Shown here: positions 45,276 through 52,550 of the stretch, in pieces
How positions within the stretch are numbered: position 1 is the stretch's first letter
Layout of the letters: each line of letters opens with the position of its first letter
From: Kribbella jiaozuonensis
GTDB taxonomy: Bacteria; Actinomycetota; Actinomycetes; Propionibacteriales; Kribbellaceae
Length of the DNA stretch: 64,000 bases
Reading direction: 5' to 3'
Assembly: GCF_005233875.1 (NCBI RefSeq)
Contig: NZ_SZPZ01000002.1
Coordinates: 744,001-808,000, forward strand
Made by a program: the position numbers and the translations under genes
The notes under the pieces: model-generated
The model's input: only the letters and a program-made list of their open reading frames with translations
Database searches by the model: none
Told to the model about the DNA's origin: nothing

Positions 45276-46826
45276 GTGGCTACCCGGCTGGTGACGAAGG
45301 CCCGGCTCCGTGCGATCGCGCCGTGGGCCGGGCTCAGTCTGCTCTTCGTGCTGACCACGGCCGTGGTCGGCCTGCTCGGATTCGTGAACGACTCCGAGCG
45401 GGTGACGATCGGCGCACACGCGGCGACGGTGTCGCCCACCTTCGACGGGTACGCGACGCTCGACCTCGGCGCCGTACTCCCGCGGTTGCGGATCCCGGCC
45501 GATACCCCGGGCAGCATCGGCGTCAACATCGACGTACAGGAGACCGACGCCGACAACCTGACCGAGCTGCTCACCCGCGACACCCTGATCGCGTCCCAGC
45601 CCGACGGTGAAATCGGGCAGATCAAGCAGGTCATCCAGCAGATGGCCGTCGACAACGCGGTCGCCGGAGCCGGTACGGGCCTGCTCGTGGTCGTCGTGGT
45701 CGCGACGCTGTGGACGGCCCTCGGCGTACGTCGCCGGCGCGAACTGTGGCACCTGGTCCACCGGCACGAACGCCGGTTCGAGCACCGCGCCATCGTCGTA
45801 CTGGTCGCGATGCTGATCACGATCGCCTCGATCTACGGGCCCGGGCGGATGCGGCCGGCCGAAGTACCGCCGACGCAGTGGCAGCCGTTGTTCAAGCTGC
45901 TGCCGGAGATGTCGTTCGACGACCGGCTGAAGAAGGTCGAGGTCGCGTCCGGGTTCTCCACCACGGGCGGTGTCGGGGTGATCCGGACGCTGGTCGAGAC
46001 GTACCGGAAGTCGACCGAGCTGTACGGGCAGCTCAAGGACCGGGTTGCCGACGTTGCGCCGGAGATCCACCAGCCGAACAAGGAGGAGAAGGTCGCGCTG
46101 CTGGTGTCGGACCGGCACGACAACATCGGTATCGACGGGTTCGCGTCCGAGGTGGCGAAGGCCGGCGGCGCCAAGCTGCTGATCGACGCCGGCGACGACA
46201 CCTCGTCGGGGCAGAGCTGGGAAGCGTTCAGCATCAACTCGCTCCGGCAGCACTTCAAGGACTTCAAGGTGGTTGCGGTGGCCGGCAACCACGACGCCGG
46301 CGGGCACGTCGAGGAATTCATGCGCAAGAGCGGGTTCACCGTACTCGACAGCAAGCCGGTCGAGGTCGAGGGGATCCGGTTCCTCGGCGACAGCGACCCG
46401 ACCAAGACCGGCCTGGGCAGCGCGGACATGCCGGGGGACGAGACGATCGATCACCAGTCGAAGCGGCTCGCGGACGTCGCCTGCGACCAGCCGGAGGACA
46501 AGCGGATCTCGACGATGGTGGTGCACGACCCGTCGTCGTACGCCGACACCGCCGAGCGCGGGTGCGCGACGCTGCTGCTGTCCGGGCATCTGCACCGCCA
46601 GGTCGGGCCGACGACGCGGGTGATCGACGGGCGCGCGGTCACGACGTACACGAACGGGACGACCGGGGGAGCGGCGTACGCGTTCGCGCTGGGCTACACG
46701 CTGCGGAAGCCGGGTGAGGTCACCCTCATCACGTACCAGAAGGGGCAGCCGGTCGGCCTGCAGACGGTCACCGCGCAACCCAGTGGCGATGTGACCGTCG
46801 GGTCCTACACCCCCTTGAGTTCTTGA
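45276..46826 (+). CDS. Membrane-bound metallophosphoesterase
   Basis: A 516-residue protein. The first helix (WAGLSLLFVLTTAVVGLLG) and a second one near 130 (VAGAGTGLLVVVVVATLW) plus a third (IVVLVAMLITIASIYG) anchor it; the first ~100 residues between helices are outside. The calcineurin-type catalytic domain has LLVSDRHDN (the GDxH position reads SDRH), DAGDDTSSGQ, VAVAGNHDAGGH (GNHD) and LLLSGHLHRQ (GHxH). The set of metal ligands appears complete. It lies between gltD and pyk with its own promoter. The substrate is not known. Confidence 0.85.
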   Translation: MATRLVTKARLRAIAPWAGLSLLFVLTTAVVGLLGFVNDSERVTIGAHAATVSPTFDGYATLDLGAVLPRLRIPADTPGSIGVNIDVQETDADNLTELLTRDTLIASQPDGEIGQIKQVIQQMAVDNAVAGAGTGLLVVVVVATLWTALGVRRRRELWHLVHRHERRFEHRAIVVLVAMLITIASIYGPGRMRPAEVPPTQWQPLFKLLPEMSFDDRLKKVEVASGFSTTGGVGVIRTLVETYRKSTELYGQLKDRVADVAPEIHQPNKEEKVALLVSDRHDNIGIDGFASEVAKAGGAKLLIDAGDDTSSGQSWEAFSINSLRQHFKDFKVVAVAGNHDAGGHVEEFMRKSGFTVLDSKPVEVEGIRFLGDSDPTKTGLGSADMPGDETIDHQSKRLADVACDQPEDKRISTMVVHDPSSYADTAERGCATLLLSGHLHRQVGPTTRVIDGRAVTTYTNGTTGGAAYAFALGYTLRKPGEVTLITYQKGQPVGLQTVTAQPSGDVTVGSYTPLSS

Positions 46827-46842
46827 CGATTCAGGCGATGCG

Positions 46843-46858
46843 GCTGATTGCCATCAGC
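46843..46858 (+). terminator. Short hairpin after the metallophosphoesterase gene
   Basis: GCTGAT-TGCC-ATCAGC forms a perfect 6-bp stem 17 bases after the stop codon. It is weak and lacks a T-run, so it may be a terminator or part of the pyk promoter region. Confidence 0.35.
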
Positions 46859-46925
46859 TGTTAACTGTCCAGTAATGGGGGTGGACCAGCGGGGGCAGTG
46901 GTTTGCAGGAGTAGGGTTTTGTGAC

Positions 46926-48377
46926 GTGCGTCGCGCAAAGATCGTTTGTACGCTCGGCCCGGCTACGGCCGCCCCGGAGCGCATCCTGGAACTCGTCCAA
47001 GCAGGTATGGACGTCGCAAGGCTCAACCTGAGCCACGGCGCCCATGCCGAGCATGAGCGCATCTACCAGCGGATCCGCACCGCAGCCGCGGAGACCGGTA
47101 GCAACGTCGGCATCCTGGTCGACCTGCAGGGTCCTAAGATCCGGCTGGCCGAGTTCGCCGAGGGGAAGGCAACGCTGACCTACGGCGAGCGCTTCACGAT
47201 CACCACCCGGGAGGTGCCGGGCGATCAGACCATCTGCGGGACGACGTACGAAGGCCTGCCGGGTGACGTGAGACCCGGCGACCAGCTGCTGATCGACGAC
47301 GGCCGGATCGCGCTGGTGGCCGAGGAGGTCACCGAGACCGACGTGGTCTGCCGGGTCACCGTCGGCGGGCCGGTGTCGAACCACAAGGGCATCAACCTGC
47401 CGGGTGTCGCGGTCAGCGTGCCGGCGATGTCCGAGAAGGACGTCGAGGACCTGCGCTGGGCCCTGCACCTGCCGGCCGACATGATCGCGCTGTCGTTCGT
47501 GCGGGACGCGGCCGACATCCAGCTGGTGCACAAGATCATGGACGAGGAGGGGCTGCGGCTCCCCGTCGTCGCCAAGATCGAGAAGCCGCAGGCGGTCGCC
47601 AACCTGGATGAGATCATCGAGGCCTTCGACGGGTTCATGGTCGCGCGTGGTGACCTCGGTGTTGAGCTCCCGCTCGAGGAGGTCCCGCTGGTCCAGAAGC
47701 TGATCATCGACCAGGCCCGGCTGAACGCGAAGCCGGTCATCGTCGCCACCCAGATGCTCGAGTCGATGATCTCCGCACCGCGGCCGACGCGTGCGGAGGC
47801 ATCCGACGTCGCGAACGCCGTACTCGACGGTGCGGACGCGGTCATGCTGTCCGGCGAGACCAGCGTCGGCCGGTTCCCGATCGAGACCGTCAAGACGATG
47901 GCGCGGATCGTGGAGTCCACCGAGGAACACGGCCTCAGCCGCGTCCAGGCGATCGAGTGGGAGCCGAAGACGAAGGGCGGCGTGATCGCCCGGGCCGCCG
48001 CGGATGTTGCTGAGCGGCTGGACGCGAAGTACCTGATCGCGTTCACGCAGTCAGGTGACACGGCGCTGCGGCTGGCGCGATATCGCACCGAAGTACCGCT
48101 GCTTGCGTTCACCCCGGTCCCGTCGGTCAGCTCGTGGCTGAGCGTGGTGTGGGGCATCGAGACGTACATCGTCCCCACCGTCGAACACACCGACGAAATG
48201 GTCCGCCAGGTAGACCAGCGCCTCCTCGAACTGGGCAAACTCCAAAAGGGCGACCTGGTAGTAATCGTCGCCGGCTCCCCACCCAGCATCCCCGGCTCCA
48301 CCAACGCCCTCCGAGTCCACCGCATGGGCGACGCCATCGAAGGCATAGCCCCCGCCTACCGCAGCCAAAACCCGTAA
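46926..48377 (+). CDS. pyk: Pyruvate kinase
   Basis: Pyruvate kinase makes ATP and pyruvate from phosphoenolpyruvate. At 483 residues from the GTG at 46926 it has the normal bacterial length; RRAKIVCTLGPAT is the standard N-terminus, so the longer in-frame extension is rejected. The catalytic core has GMDVARLNLSHG, VAKIEKPQAVANLDEI (catalytic Lys), FMVARGDLGVELPLEE (metal Glu/Asp) and VIVATQMLESMI. The C-terminal domain (SWLSVVWGIE onward) binds effectors. TAGGGT lies eight bases before the start. The tail codes a basic HRMGDAIEG stretch and is followed by a hairpin. Confidence 0.97.
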   Translation: MRRAKIVCTLGPATAAPERILELVQAGMDVARLNLSHGAHAEHERIYQRIRTAAAETGSNVGILVDLQGPKIRLAEFAEGKATLTYGERFTITTREVPGDQTICGTTYEGLPGDVRPGDQLLIDDGRIALVAEEVTETDVVCRVTVGGPVSNHKGINLPGVAVSVPAMSEKDVEDLRWALHLPADMIALSFVRDAADIQLVHKIMDEEGLRLPVVAKIEKPQAVANLDEIIEAFDGFMVARGDLGVELPLEEVPLVQKLIIDQARLNAKPVIVATQMLESMISAPRPTRAEASDVANAVLDGADAVMLSGETSVGRFPIETVKTMARIVESTEEHGLSRVQAIEWEPKTKGGVIARAAADVAERLDAKYLIAFTQSGDTALRLARYRTEVPLLAFTPVPSVSSWLSVVWGIETYIVPTVEHTDEMVRQVDQRLLELGKLQKGDLVVIVAGSPPSIPGSTNALRVHRMGDAIEGIAPAYRSQNP

Positions 48378-48402
48378 CCGAACAAGCATTCAAAGAAGCA
48401 GC

Positions 48403-48434
48403 TGAGGCGGCCAGTCAACCGACTGCCCGCCTCA
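48403..48434 (+). terminator. Hairpin after pyk
   Basis: TGAGGCGG (48403-48410) pairs with CCGCCTCA (48427-48434) across 16 bases, beginning 26 bases after the pyk stop. There is no T-run. Confidence 0.5.
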
Positions 48435-48459
48435 ACTACTTCCACCCCAAGAACAAACA

Positions 48460-48690
48460 AAGAACAGAGATTTGAGATGTGGCTGAGCCGGGTGGGGAGC
48501 TGGCTGCTGGTCGGGGGTCGTGCAGGGCAAGTGCAAGTGCGAAGAACAGAGCTCTGAGGAGTGGCTGGCCTGAGTGGGGCGCTGGCGGCTGGTCAGGGGT
48601 CGTGCAGGGAAAGACCAAGAGCGAAGAACAGAGTTCTGAGATGTGGCTGGGCTGGGTGGGTAGCCGGCGGGTCGCGGGGCTCGAGGAGGG
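48460..48690. repeat. 82-bp imperfect tandem repeat, nearly three copies
   Basis: The 347-base space between pyk and the next gene is mostly filled by a tandem repeat. The marker AAGAACAGAG recurs at 48460, 48542 and 48624, an exact 82-bp spacing, each time followed by WTCTGAG-like bases, TGGCTG, GGTGGGG-type runs and, in the first two copies, GGGGTCGTGCAGGG. The second copy carries a perfect CAGAGCTCTG palindrome. The third fades out near 48690. The period is not a multiple of three, so each copy is read in a different frame and the repeat is not coding. Confidence 0.85.
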
Positions 48691-48724
48691 GAAGCAGGGG
48701 ACTGAGGACGGGACTGGTGGTGGG

Positions 48725-49474
48725 CTATGACTTGGGACCGATGAAGGCGTCTAGTTGGGTGACTGCTTCGCGGTGGGCTACGGAGAGGGCGTTGGGGCGA
48801 GGCACGCGCCAAGGGATCTTGAGTAGGTCTAGGGACCGTTGGCAGAGGTGCATGATGTCGGTGGATTCGTTGGAGAACATGTAGCGGGGGTATTCGTAGC
48901 GTTTGAGGTGGCCGGCGACGGTGCGGGTTGTCCAGTTGGCTACTCGGCAGCCGTCGGAGTTGAAGAGGCCGCGGAGAAAGAGTTCGGGGTACTCGGCAAC
49001 GATCTCCTGCTGCCAGCCTTCGAGTTCGATCCTCCGATGATGCTTGGGCCCCGGACCGTGCTGAGGGAACAAGCACGGCCAGTGCTTCCAGTAGGCGACG
49101 ACGGACGTGTAGCCGACGGCCTGGATGCGGTGCACCGGGCGGGTTGGATGTACGGCGAGAACGGCCTCCGCCGCCTCGTCGATTAGTCGGGGGTAGGAGT
49201 CGTCGCAGGCGATCCGCAGCGCGTACACCTCGCGCCGGTGCTTCGACAGGCAGCCATCGCCCAGGTAGAGGCCTAGTAGATGCGCGTACGGACCTCGGGA
49301 GAGGTGCCCGTTCGAGCAGCGTGGGCAGGCGGTGGGGTCGTTCGTGGGTGCCGGACGGTCCCGCCAATTACGGAGCGTCGCACGATTCATGCCGAAGCGC
49401 TTGCTGATCGACGACAAGCTCTCGCCTCGAGCCATCGCAGCAACTGCGGCGGCACGGACCTGCGCGTCGTACAT
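48725..49474 (-). CDS. HTH-LAGLIDADG protein, freestanding homing-endonuclease-like (copy 1)
   Basis: A 249-residue protein. The N-terminus has a helix-turn-helix (SLSSISKRFGMNRATLRNW), then a CPRC motif. The core has two LAGLIDADG-type motifs: HLLGLYLGDGCLSK near 80 and ELFLRGLFNSDGC near 160, each ending in the acidic residue needed for metal-dependent DNA cleavage. Between them lies WKHWPCLFPQHGPG. YPRYMFSNEST follows the second motif. It is paralogous to the gene at 49674. The ATG at 49474 lies 36 bases beyond the 3' end of the tRNA gene on the same strand, so it could be read through from the tRNA promoter. It may be a nuclease or a regulator. Confidence 0.8.
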   Translation of the reverse strand: MYDAQVRAAAVAAMARGESLSSISKRFGMNRATLRNWRDRPAPTNDPTACPRCSNGHLSRGPYAHLLGLYLGDGCLSKHRREVYALRIACDDSYPRLIDEAAEAVLAVHPTRPVHRIQAVGYTSVVAYWKHWPCLFPQHGPGPKHHRRIELEGWQQEIVAEYPELFLRGLFNSDGCRVANWTTRTVAGHLKRYEYPRYMFSNESTDIMHLCQRSLDLLKIPWRVPRPNALSVAHREAVTQLDAFIGPKS

Positions 49475-49509
49475 GACGAGAGATTCGCAGGCAGCACCGA
49501 CAGATCTTG

Positions 49510-49583
49510 TGCCCTGGGTGGGACTCGAACCCACACTGTACGGGTTTTGAATCCGCATTCTCTGCCAATTGGAATACCAGGGC
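49510..49583 (-). tRNA. tRNA with CAA anticodon (tRNA-Leu type), short variable loop
   Basis: On the minus strand a cloverleaf can be drawn: acceptor GCCCTGG with CCAGGGC (perfect 7 bp), D-arm with AATTGGCA and stem TTC/GAA, anticodon arm GCGGA-TTCAAAA-CCCGT with one A-C mismatch, five-base variable loop, and T-arm GTGGG-TTCGAGT-CCCAC. The anticodon is CAA with U33 before it, which would read the leucine codon UUG. Leucine tRNAs normally have a long variable arm; this one does not. The 3' CCA is not encoded (ACAA follows). It lies between two divergent LAGLIDADG genes. Confidence 0.8.
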
Positions 49584-49673
49584 GTGGCCTGAAAGATGTT
49601 AGCGCATCGCCGCCGGTGCTCGCGCATCGGCACGACGGCCCGAAACTGTCGGTGGGCGACGCGAGTATGTCGC

Positions 49674-50444
49674 ATGGCTCACTTCAGGTCGCAGGAGACG
49701 GTGGACTCCGCGTTGCGGATGTCGGACAACGGCGTTAGTGACAAGACGAACGCCGAGATCCACGGTGTTGCTGTCAAGACGATCCGGCGTTGGCGGCGGC
49801 TGTATCAGCGTCAAGGCCTGCCGCGGGGGACCCCGTATCCGGGGACGCCTTGTCCCAGGTGTGACGGAGCCGAGCTGGACGAGTCGGCGTACGCGCTGTT
49901 GCTCGGTTGGTACCTGGGCGACGGCCACATCGCGAAGGCCAGGCGAGGTGTCTACGTCTTGTCGATCTCGAACGATCCGAAGTACCCGATCCTCAACCAG
50001 GAGATCGCCGCGACGATGCGACTGGTGAAACCTACCGCGAGCCCTTGTCTGCGGAACGGTAATGCGATCCGGATCGAGGCGCGTTGGAAGCATTGGACGT
50101 GTCTCTTCCCGCAGCACGGCCCTGGGCTGAAGCATCTGCGGAAGATCGAGTTGGCTGACTGGCAGCGGGAGATTGTTGCCAAGTACCCCGAACAGCTCTT
50201 GCGGGGGTTGTTTCACTCGGATGGGTGTCGGTTTGTGAACTGGGCCAGTAAGCCGGCGACGGGGAAGCGGTACTACTACGTGCGGTACATGTTCTCGAAC
50301 GAGTCGGAGGACATTCGGAAGATTCTCACTGATGCGTTGGATCTGCTCGGGATCGCCTGGCGGCAGCCGAGGCGGAACGTGATCGCGGTCAGTCGGAAAG
50401 AGGGGGTGGCTGTGTTGGACGGGTTCGTGGGGGCCAAGGCGTGA
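49674..50444 (+). CDS. HTH-LAGLIDADG protein, freestanding homing-endonuclease-like (copy 2)
   Basis: A 256-residue paralogue of the gene at 48725. It has an N-terminal helix-turn-helix (KTNAEIHGVAVKTIRRWRRL), a CPRC motif, and two LAGLIDADG motifs: LLLGWYLGDGHIAK near 83 and QLLRGLFHSDGC near 170. The shared blocks WKHWTCLFPQHGPGLKH and YVRYMFSNESEDI make the relationship plain. Both motif-terminal Asp are present, so cleavage activity is possible. The ATG at 49674 is used; longer in-frame starts exist to 49596. It reads away from the tRNA and ends 18 bases before the pdtaR start. The pair is set into the conserved pyk-pdtaR interval. Confidence 0.8.
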   Translation: MAHFRSQETVDSALRMSDNGVSDKTNAEIHGVAVKTIRRWRRLYQRQGLPRGTPYPGTPCPRCDGAELDESAYALLLGWYLGDGHIAKARRGVYVLSISNDPKYPILNQEIAATMRLVKPTASPCLRNGNAIRIEARWKHWTCLFPQHGPGLKHLRKIELADWQREIVAKYPEQLLRGLFHSDGCRFVNWASKPATGKRYYYVRYMFSNESEDIRKILTDALDLLGIAWRQPRRNVIAVSRKEGVAVLDGFVGAKA

Positions 50445-50450
50445 GGTCGC

Positions 50451-50456
50451 TAAGGT
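50451..50456 (+). promoter_or_regulatory. -10 hexamer TAAGGT for pdtaR
   Basis: TAAGGT is six bases before the GTG at 50463; no Shine-Dalgarno lies between. This promoter would uncouple pdtaR from the LAGLIDADG gene upstream. Confidence 0.45.
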
Positions 50457-50462
50457 GTGGGC

Positions 50463-51044
50463 GTGACTGCTAAGCGTGTGGTGATCGCTGAGGACGAGGC
50501 TCTGATTCGGATGGATCTGGCTGAGATGCTCGCGGAAGAGGGGTATGACGTCGTCGGGCAGGCGGGGGACGGGGAAGAGGCGATCCGGCTGGCTGAGGAG
50601 CAGCGGCCGGATCTGGTGATTCTCGATGTGAAGATGCCCAAGCTGGACGGGTTGAGCGCGGCGGAGAAGATCGCGGGGGAGCGGATCGCCCCGGTGCTGA
50701 TGCTGACCGCGTTCTCGCAGCGGGAGCTGGTCGAGCGGGCGCGGGACGCCGGCGCGATGGCGTACCTGGTGAAACCGTTCTCCAAGGCCGATCTGCTGCC
50801 CGCGATCGAGATCGCCGCGTCCCGGTACGTCGAGCTCGCCGAGCTCGAGCGGGAGGTCGCGGACCTGGCCGAGCGGCTGGAGACGCGCAAGCTGGTCGAC
50901 CGGGCCAAGTCGATCCTGCAGACCAAGTTCGGGTTGTCCGAACCGGACTCGTTCCGGTGGATCCAGAAAACCGCAATGGACAAAAGAGTTTCGATGCGAC
51001 AGGTCGCGCAGTTGGTCGTTGACGAGGCTGGCAGTAGCGACTGA
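50463..51044 (+). CDS. pdtaR: Response regulator with ANTAR RNA-binding output domain
   Basis: A 193-residue two-domain protein. The receiver domain starts RVVIAEDEALIRMDLAEML (acidic pocket), has the phospho-acceptor Asp in LVILDVKMPKLDG near 55, the Thr in LMLTAFSQ and the Lys in YLVKPFSKADL. A coiled segment leads to the ANTAR domain (about 135-190; DRAKSILQTKFGLSE and AMDKRVSMRQVAQLVVD), which binds RNA hairpins and prevents termination. This order next to pyk and polA is conserved in Actinobacteria. The livJ gene follows after a 192-base leader region with tandem hairpins, a possible target. Confidence 0.93.
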   Translation: MTAKRVVIAEDEALIRMDLAEMLAEEGYDVVGQAGDGEEAIRLAEEQRPDLVILDVKMPKLDGLSAAEKIAGERIAPVLMLTAFSQRELVERARDAGAMAYLVKPFSKADLLPAIEIAASRYVELAELEREVADLAERLETRKLVDRAKSILQTKFGLSEPDSFRWIQKTAMDKRVSMRQVAQLVVDEAGSSD

Positions 51045-51165
51045 ATCACTCTCCGCTCATCGGGCTGAGCGCGCGTACAGTAACCACTACTCCCCATGCT
51101 GCTTACCGCTGTAACGACCTCACAACACACGCTCTGTCACATCGCCTGAAGAGCCACCCGAGGTC

Positions 51166-51236
51166 TAACCTGCGGATGCTCGCGGCAAACGCGAGAGTCC
51201 GGGGATTTGCCGGACTATCCAGACATGGGAGGAACA
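51166..51236 (+). promoter_or_regulatory. livJ promoter and structured leader with two adjacent hairpins
   Basis: TAACCT (51166-51171) would start transcription near 51178. Two perfect hairpins follow at once: CTCGCG-GCAAA-CGCGAG (51179-51195) and AGTCCGG-N7-CCGGACT (51196-51216). An alternative stem, CGGCAAA (51183-51189) with TTTGCCG (51206-51212), is perfect over 7 bp and excludes both. The ribosome site GGGAGG lies just after. The arrangement resembles an attenuator or translational switch. No terminator T-run is present. Confidence 0.55.
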
Positions 51237-52466
51237 GTGCACCAGCGTTCCGTAGTAAGGGTCGGCGCGTCGCTGATCGTTGCGTCGTTGGCTCTGACTG
51301 CCTGCGGCTCACGCAGTGGCAACGACTCCGGGGGGAGCTCCGGAGGTTCGACGAAGACTGCCAAGATCGGTGTCATCGCGCCGCTGTCCGGAGACTTGTC
51401 GGCCCTGGGTCTGGGTATCCAGCACTCCGTCGAGCTGGCCGTGAAGCAGGCCAACGATTCCAACGCGATCCCGGGCTGGAAGCTCGAGGTCGTGCCGAAG
51501 GACGACGAGGCGAAGCCGGACCCCGGTAAGAACGCCGCCACCGCCCTGGCCGGCGACGCGGACGTGATCGGCGTGGTCGGCACGCTGAACACCAGCGTCA
51601 GCCAGCAGGTCCAGCCGGTGCTCGCGCCGAAGAACATCGTCCAGGTCTCGCCGGCCAACACCGGTCCCGGCCTGACCCAGGGTGCCAACTGGCAGACCGC
51701 GCCGCAGCGGCCGTACAAGACGTACTTCCGCACCTGCACCACCGACGCGGTCCAGGGTCCGTTCGCGGCCCGGTACCTGTACGAGACGGCGAAGATCACC
51801 AAGGTCGCCACGATCCACGACAAGAAGGCGTACGGCCAGGGTCTGGTCGGCACCTTCACCGAGGAGTTCAAGAAGCTCGGCGGTCAGGTCGTTGCGGCCC
51901 AGACCATCAACCCGGACGACTCGAACTACCAGGCCGTGATCTCTGCGATCAAGCCGTCCGCCCCGCAGGCGGTCTACTACGGTGGTGAGTACCCGCAGGC
52001 CGGTCCGCTCTCGCAGCAGATGAAGGCAGCCGGTCTGAACGTCCCGCTGATGGGCGGCGACGGCATCTTCGACCCGAAGTACATCACCCTGGCCGGCAAG
52101 ACCTCCGACAACGACCTGGCCACCTCGGTCGGCGCGCCGGTGGACTCGCTGGAGTCGGCGAAGAAGTTCGTCTCCGACTACAACGCGCAGGGCTACAAGG
52201 AGCCGTACGCGGCGTACGGCGGTTACTCCTTCGACGCGGCCAACGCGATCATCGCGGCGCTGAAGACCTCGCTGAAGGACGCCAAGGACGTCGAGTCCGC
52301 GCGTCAGGCGACGGTCGATGCCATGAGCAAGGTTTCGTTCGACGGCGTGACCGGCAAGGTCTCCTTCGACCAGTACGGTGACACCACGTCGAAGGTGCTG
52401 ACCGTCTACAAGGTTGCCGGTGGCAAGTGGGCCACCGTCGAGACCAAGGCGTTCGAAGACAAGTAA
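51237..52466 (+). CDS. livJ: Branched-chain amino acid-binding lipoprotein
   Basis: A 409-residue extracytoplasmic receptor for leucine, isoleucine and valine or related compounds. The signal ends in a lipobox SLALTACGS (Cys near 22), followed by a Gly/Ser linker. The periplasmic binding protein type 1 fold has IGVIAPLSGDLSALGLGIQH, GDADVIGVVGTLNTSVSQQV, and AYGQGLVGTFTEEFKKLGGQ. The GTG at 51237 has GGGAGG four bases upstream; an ATG at 51225 has no ribosome site. A 12-bp hairpin separates it from the permease genes, which should give more receptor than permease. Confidence 0.93.
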   Translation: MHQRSVVRVGASLIVASLALTACGSRSGNDSGGSSGGSTKTAKIGVIAPLSGDLSALGLGIQHSVELAVKQANDSNAIPGWKLEVVPKDDEAKPDPGKNAATALAGDADVIGVVGTLNTSVSQQVQPVLAPKNIVQVSPANTGPGLTQGANWQTAPQRPYKTYFRTCTTDAVQGPFAARYLYETAKITKVATIHDKKAYGQGLVGTFTEEFKKLGGQVVAAQTINPDDSNYQAVISAIKPSAPQAVYYGGEYPQAGPLSQQMKAAGLNVPLMGGDGIFDPKYITLAGKTSDNDLATSVGAPVDSLESAKKFVSDYNAQGYKEPYAAYGGYSFDAANAIIAALKTSLKDAKDVESARQATVDAMSKVSFDGVTGKVSFDQYGDTTSKVLTVYKVAGGKWATVETKAFEDK

Positions 52467-52486
52467 GCGAAGTCGACCTCATGTCT

Positions 52487-52515
52487 CGGGGGTGGGAGCG
52501 ATCCTCCCACCCCCG
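52487..52515 (+). terminator. Strong intra-operon hairpin between livJ and livH
   Basis: CGGGGGTGGGAG (52487-52498) and CTCCCACCCCCG (52504-52515) form a perfect 12-bp stem with a five-base loop. It starts 21 bases after the livJ stop and ends 35 bases before livH. Partial termination or 3' end protection of livJ mRNA is likely. Confidence 0.75.
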
Positions 52516-52550
52516 TGGCGTGTCATAACTGAGGCAGATGGGAGGTCGAC

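Noticed and set aside
48460..48690. CRISPR-like array
   Set aside because: The period is 82 bp with the whole unit similar; there are no short repeats with unique spacers and no cas genes.
48479..48730. Small protein encoded by the 82-bp repeat region
   Set aside because: The repeat period is not a multiple of three, so copies are read in different frames, and the composition is non-protein-like.
48725..50444. Transposase or IS element pair
   Set aside because: No DDE or Ser-recombinase motif and no terminal inverted repeats or target duplication seen; the LAGLIDADG motifs explain the proteins better.
51179..51216. Canonical ANTAR-binding double hexaloop motif
   Set aside because: Two hairpins exist, but the loops are five and seven bases and lack the A1/G4 pattern; I kept it only as a structured leader.
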